Assembly (NCBI GenBank): GCA_004325065.1 | Contig: PITI01000137.1 | Coordinates: 1-19,718 of the forward strand | Reading direction: 5' to 3' | Origin: Hamiltosporidium magnivora | Taxonomy: Eukaryota; Microsporidia; Dubosqiidae | DNA length: 19,718 nucleotides | In this document: one piece after another, positions 15,380 to 19,718 of the stretch | Numbering within the stretch: position 1 is the stretch's first letter | How the letters are laid out: each line of letters starts with the position of its first letter | Notes under the pieces: generated by a model | What the model was told of the DNA's origin: nothing | Databases searched by the model: none | Seen by the model: only the letters and a program-made list of their open reading frames with translations | Made by a program: the position numbers and the translations under genes

Positions 15380-18300
15380 ATGAATGAAGATTTTATGTTG
15401 TATTTCTCTATTGTTGAGAAAGATTTAGAAAATAAAAAATATCTAGAAATTCAAAATAAATTGCCAACGTGCATAACATTTTTAAGAAACCTAAAACAAT
15501 ATATCGTAGAATATAAGGAAATACATAAAAATAAGAAAATAACGGATGAAAAAATACAAAAAATTCGAATTGTATTGATAATTTGGATAATGAATATTTT
15601 AAGTAATCCATTTGTTTTTAAAACAAAAGAAAATAACGAAATATTAGAATTTGTTTTTGAATGTGTAGAAATAATTAGTTTAGAAAAGTTTTGTGTCAGA
15701 TGTATTGCTTTGCTGCTAAAGAAATCAGATAATTGTATAGAAATATATGAATCAAATATATTTGGAAAAAAAGTTTCTAATCATGTTTTCTTTTCAATAA
15801 TTAATCATTTATCTAAACTTGTTTGCCTTTCTATCTATTTTTCAGATGAAAATGAAAACATTGTTCGTTTTTTCGAATTCGATCATAAAAATTTTGAACA
15901 GGAAAAAAAAGTTGTAAAAATTATTTTTAAAACCAATTTTATAAAAATTAATCATTCAAATCTCATAAAAAGACGGATTTTCAAAATACTGACTAATCAG
16001 ACATTGAAAGGTGTCTTTGATTCTATAAAAATTCTTAATTATATTATTAATAATATCAGAGAAGAAAATATGCAAGTTTCGTGGACCTTAGCTAAGTGTT
16101 ATGAAAAAATTTCTAAATTTGTAAAAAATTCAGATAAATTTCTGTTGGATGTTTTTAAAAGAGATATATTTGCCAATGAATCTCTTTATATCAATGCATT
16201 AACAATTTTATCTTTTTATATTTTAAACGACAGAATTTTGCATAAAGAAAATAATGGAATAAAAAATTTGAATGAAAATATTAATTATGAAAATGAAATA
16301 CTTTTTTATGTTCTTAATCTGATGTCGAGAGATAAATCAAACGATACTAAGGTTGTTTATTTGCGTGAAATGTGTTTATTTTTTGTATGGTGTTTAGTGA
16401 AAAAGAAAAGAAAAATTCCTTCGGTAATTTTATGTGAAGTTTTTATTAATTCGTTATTAGATTCTAATTTAAATTGTAGAAGAGGTGCTGCTTCAATAAT
16501 TCGAGAGTTTATAGGCCGAAACAATCTTTTTAATGGTAATTTATATTTAGAAATTGTAGAAAATGACAATATTTTTAGAATTCAGAAGTGTTTTTCCGCA
16601 TTGGAATCTTTGCTTTGCAATGAAAATATTGTAAAATATATTAAAGATACCAAGAATTCTAAAAATCCTAAAAATTATGAATATTACGGATATTTAAATT
16701 CTGATGTTGAAATGTGTAAAAATGAAAAAGAAACAACGAATTCAAAATCAGAAATTTCTAAAAGCGAAATATCAGATTCTAATTTATGTGAAAATATAGA
16801 AAATATAATTTCAAAAGATTTATTTCACTCTAAGGAAATTTCTAAAGAGGAAATATGTGAAACAGAAAATATAGAAAATAATTTATTTGAAAAAAAATAT
16901 AAATCTACTAAAAACCTATACATCTGCCCTGAATTACTATCTGTGTGTATTTTCAAAAGACTTATAGATTCTGTATTTCATTATAATTTAGAAATTAGAA
17001 TTTATTCTTCAAAATTATTGGTAAAACATTTTTATAAACGATTAGTTTATTTTAAAAATTATTTGAATGGAAATGAAATATGGTTAAAAATTTTAAAAGA
17101 AATTTTTCTGGAAATTAGTGCCTCAGAAATAGAAAATAATAATTTTTTAAAATTTGAAATATATTCTGCGGTAAATACTATTAAAAAGGAAATATTTGAG
17201 ATTCGAAGTATAAACACAGATTTGAATATTCTTGATTTCAATGTTTTACATGGAATTATTTTAGTCTGTAATGAAATTTTAGTGCAAGAAATGGATTTAA
17301 GAATTATTTTAAAAGTTTTTGAAATCAAATTAAAAAAATTCTTTGGAATGAAAAATTTTGAAGATTTTTGCAAAACTTTTCTTGAAATATTTATTAAAAT
17401 ATTAAACCAAGGTAAAATTATAAACGAAAGTATATTTGGAATAAAATGTAAAAATTTCCATACCGAAGATACTTACTGTGATATCTCTTCTCATATTGAA
17501 TCACAGATAGACAATATAATTTTTGTTTTTGATAAAAATATTTTACCGGAATATTCTGAATTCATAGGGAAAATTATGTGTAGATTTTCAGAAAATTTTA
17601 GAAAATTATCATTGCTTGGTCTACGAAGAAAAAATAACAAATCTTATATTTGTTGTAATTTATTTAATGAAATTGATAGAAAGTTGGTTTTAGAAAAGTA
17701 TTTGAAGAATATAGAAGGAAATGATTATAATTTTAAATCAAATACTGTTTGTGCAATTAGAAAATGGTTTATAAACTATAAAATAGAAAAAGTTAAAGAA
17801 TTTATGAGTAATGAATATTTAAAAACAATTGAAAATAATATTTTATTAGGAATGGAAAATTACGAAGTAAGTTTTTCTGGCGACGTAGGTTTTTTTGTCA
17901 GGAAGGAATGTTTTTTAACTTCTTTGTTTTTAGAAATCAATGAAGATATTTTAATGGAATATTTTATTAGATTTATGGTTGATAAAAGTAGAGAATTCAG
18001 ACAAATTTGCATTGAAATTGTTTTAAATGTGCAAAATAATATTTCTTCTGAAATAAACCAATCAAATACAAATTTTTATTCCTCAAATGAAAATAATATT
18101 CCACTAGTACTTCAATCTGATAATAATGTCCTAGAAAAAGATGATAAAATAGAAAATAAAATTAATGAAATATTTGAATCAAAATCATCTTCAATTAAAA
18201 AGTTTTTAAATCAATATTTAAGCTTTAAAAACGAATTGGTAGAAAACCTTTATGGAGATGAATTACACTTCAAAATTTGTTTTAAAATTTTAGATGCATT

Positions 18301-18697
18301 GAATGACAACTTTAAATATGAATTCTATCAAGGTGTACTTTCTTCTTGGAAACATAGTGATAGCAGTCTTTTTAATTTTTTATTTAAAAATCTTTACGAA
18401 TCACGAAAAAATTTAATATTTTTTTTACTTAAATTCTTAGATACTGAAAATAGTTTGAATCATTTGAATAAAAAAATAAAAATAAAGAGAATAGCTTTAC
18501 CTTCTTTAATTTTTATTAATGAAGTTATTGACTTTGAAATAAATGAAGATAATAAAATATATTTATTAAATACAGATCTGTATCAATCCGTATTAAATAT
18601 TTCTAAGAAATCTACTAATTCTAAAATCTTATCAATTTGTGAATTAATAATTGAAAAATATAAAAGATTTTTATTAATTGACAATTCCTTTGAATAA
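15380..18697 (+). CDS. Tubulin-specific chaperone D (tubulin-folding cofactor D; Cin1/Alp1 homologue)
   Basis: Cofactor D binds beta-tubulin and, with cofactors C and E, assembles the alpha/beta heterodimer; here it would serve spindle microtubules. The 1105-aa, largely helical HEAT-like protein fits the family length (about 1000-1200 aa). Diagnostic matches are VSWTLAKCYEKISK (residues 233-246; family 'VRWSAAKGIGRI'), EMCLFFVWCLVK (family 'RDAACYVCWAFAR') and NCRRGAASIIREFIGR (365-380; family 'INCRRAASAAFQE-VGR'). The last is SGDVGFFVRKECFLTSLF (about 833-850; family 'RGDVGSWVR'). An Asn/Lys/Ser/Glu-rich insert with SEIS repeats occupies residues about 422-514. A second disordered stretch is near 890-935. 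The rest is strongly diverged. The start is supported by CCC ten bases upstream. I see no frameshift. Confidence 0.88.
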   Translation: MNEDFMLYFSIVEKDLENKKYLEIQNKLPTCITFLRNLKQYIVEYKEIHKNKKITDEKIQKIRIVLIIWIMNILSNPFVFKTKENNEILEFVFECVEIISLEKFCVRCIALLLKKSDNCIEIYESNIFGKKVSNHVFFSIINHLSKLVCLSIYFSDENENIVRFFEFDHKNFEQEKKVVKIIFKTNFIKINHSNLIKRRIFKILTNQTLKGVFDSIKILNYIINNIREENMQVSWTLAKCYEKISKFVKNSDKFLLDVFKRDIFANESLYINALTILSFYILNDRILHKENNGIKNLNENINYENEILFYVLNLMSRDKSNDTKVVYLREMCLFFVWCLVKKKRKIPSVILCEVFINSLLDSNLNCRRGAASIIREFIGRNNLFNGNLYLEIVENDNIFRIQKCFSALESLLCNENIVKYIKDTKNSKNPKNYEYYGYLNSDVEMCKNEKETTNSKSEISKSEISDSNLCENIENIISKDLFHSKEISKEEICETENIENNLFEKKYKSTKNLYICPELLSVCIFKRLIDSVFHYNLEIRIYSSKLLVKHFYKRLVYFKNYLNGNEIWLKILKEIFLEISASEIENNNFLKFEIYSAVNTIKKEIFEIRSINTDLNILDFNVLHGIILVCNEILVQEMDLRIILKVFEIKLKKFFGMKNFEDFCKTFLEIFIKILNQGKIINESIFGIKCKNFHTEDTYCDISSHIESQIDNIIFVFDKNILPEYSEFIGKIMCRFSENFRKLSLLGLRRKNNKSYICCNLFNEIDRKLVLEKYLKNIEGNDYNFKSNTVCAIRKWFINYKIEKVKEFMSNEYLKTIENNILLGMENYEVSFSGDVGFFVRKECFLTSLFLEINEDILMEYFIRFMVDKSREFRQICIEIVLNVQNNISSEINQSNTNFYSSNENNIPLVLQSDNNVLEKDDKIENKINEIFESKSSSIKKFLNQYLSFKNELVENLYGDELHFKICFKILDALNDNFKYEFYQGVLSSWKHSDSSLFNFLFKNLYESRKNLIFFLLKFLDTENSLNHLNKKIKIKRIALPSLIFINEVIDFEINEDNKIYLLNTDLYQSVLNISKKSTNSKILSICELIIEKYKRFLLIDNSFE

Positions 18698-18830
18698 ATA
18701 TTTTTTAATATTTTCTTATTAAATATTTTAAAATTTCTATTTTTCTTCTTTTTATAATATTTTTTTGAACTTTTTTTGTTTGAGTTCATAGATGTAATTT
18801 ATATTATAAAACTAAGAAATATCTATTATT

Positions 18831-18865
18831 ATATCTAAAGATAAATTTTGTTTATCTTTAGATAT
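18831..18865. repeat. Perfect 15-bp inverted repeat (hairpin) with 5-nt loop
   Basis: atatctaaagataaa (18831-18845), loop ttttg, then tttatctttagatat (18851-18865) are exact reverse complements. It starts 134 bp after the cofactor D stop codon. Possible roles are a 3'-end structure or a tiny palindromic insertion; in DNA this AT-rich a chance origin is also possible. Confidence 0.8.
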
Positions 18866-19244
18866 TTTTCTAAGGATATTTACTTTATTTTATGTCTTTT
18901 TATATTGAAAAAATATTTTTTAAAATTAGAAAATCATGTTCTCGTGTATTCAAAGTATTTTAATTGATTTTGATAAATAAACCAATTCAACTTCAATTTT
19001 ACTTTTTACATTCTAAGGACTTTAATCAAAAAAATACATTTTAATTTATTAAATAATCTGTATTTGTCTTATTTTACTTAAGTTATACACTCACAACACA
19101 GCTTTGGAAATGTAGAAGTTTATAGGATTGTGCTTGAATTTTAGTACAAGAGATATTTAGACTTCTAATATTTTTTGAACATAATTAATTAAAAAATTTG
19201 ATGTAAAAATATATTTATAGATTTATTAAACTATATTTTATATA

Positions 19245-19332
19245 TTAAATTCTATAAAAATTTTATTTGAAATTAAAATTAAATTGTTTGAATAAATGTT
19301 TATTAGATTTAAATTCTATAAAAATTTTATTT
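19245..19332. repeat. 24-bp exact direct repeat, 64-bp spacing
   Basis: ttaaattctataaaaatttt followed by attt occurs at 19245-19268 and again at 19309-19332. Intervening sequence is AT-rich. It is probably a local duplication with no evident function. Confidence 0.8.
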
Positions 19333-19420
19333 AAATGTTTATAAGATAGTGAATTCTATATATTGAATTAAAAAAGCCGGTAAATATGAAAAACAGAGTC
19401 TCTATTATTTTATTTAAAAG

Positions 19421-19718
19421 TATCACATCTTTAAAATAGTGGCAAGTGTTATATTTGTTTTTATGACATTAACGCAGTTCTAGGTTTAACATAAATGACT
19501 GCTACCCCAACACTCCATCGGTAACCCCTGCGATACCTACCTCTCAAAGCCTTTCATCTAATAGGTGGGCATGACCGAATTAATAGGCGAGGCAGTTGCC
19601 CGGAGGCCGTTAATGTCCGTTGCATGGAATTTGATCGAAGCCCCCTGGGCTCCCCTAAGACGATGCAACATTCTCACCTACCTACACTTTCCGAACCCAA
19701 TAAACTTCTAGCTAAGAT
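19421..19718. repeat. Dispersed repeat copy C (left 298 bp, cut by window end)
   Basis: Begins tatcacatcttt like copies A and B, in the same orientation, and is collinear with their first about 300 bp (blocks ttaataggcgag, cagttgcccgga, aaacttctagctaagat). It is closer to A than to B in the ggcgag-cagttgcccgga region. It runs off the window, so its right end is not seen. Confidence 0.85.

Larger units (their letters stand above)
18698..19420. other. Intergenic region downstream of tubulin cofactor D
   Basis: Very AT-rich. It contains a perfect 15-bp hairpin (18831-18865) and a 24-bp direct repeat pair (19245-19332), both listed separately. No gene or RNA is recognised in the remainder. Confidence 0.6.

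Overview
The window looks like nuclear DNA of a microsporidian (fungal-lineage intracellular parasite), probably one with an expanded, repeat-rich genome. The six confident genes are intron-less, very AT-rich and Asn/Lys/Ile-rich. Their products are eukaryotic: a cullin, tRNA isopentenyltransferase, a Brix-domain ribosome-assembly factor, a secreted leucine-rich-repeat protein, a secreted subtilisin and tubulin cofactor D. Five of the six have a CCC/CCCC tract 1-12 nt before the ATG, the start-proximal signal described for microsporidia. Genus is not determinable by eye. No tRNA, rRNA, CRISPR or prokaryotic feature was seen.

Layout. 1-185 is a 68-bp tandem array built on the end of a dispersed element. 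240-2606 (+) is the cullin. A convergent gap with a 75-bp x 3 tandem repeat leads to 3510-4685 (-), the tRNA isopentenyltransferase, and 5034-5603 (-), an RPF1-like Brix protein. A 1.2-kb divergent gap with decayed sequence precedes 6799-9015 (+), a secreted LRR protein whose frame breaks at a T7 run and continues to 9140. Gene-poor, repeat-containing DNA follows, including element copy A (10260-10961). 11319-12890 (+) is the subtilisin. Another 1-kb gap is followed by element copy B (13896-14602). 15380-18697 (+) is tubulin cofactor D. The window ends in element copy C (19421 onward, cut off).

The genes do not form a pathway. Four are housekeeping (ubiquitin-ligase scaffold, tRNA modification, 60S assembly, tubulin folding) and two (LRR, subtilisin) are predicted secreted proteins in the gene-poor stretch. 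The most notable unexplained structure is a family of about 700-bp, GC-richer, apparently non-coding dispersed repeats. It has two full copies, one partial copy, a tandemly amplified end and two decayed end fragments in under 20 kb. No transposase or reverse transcriptase was recognised, so its class is open.
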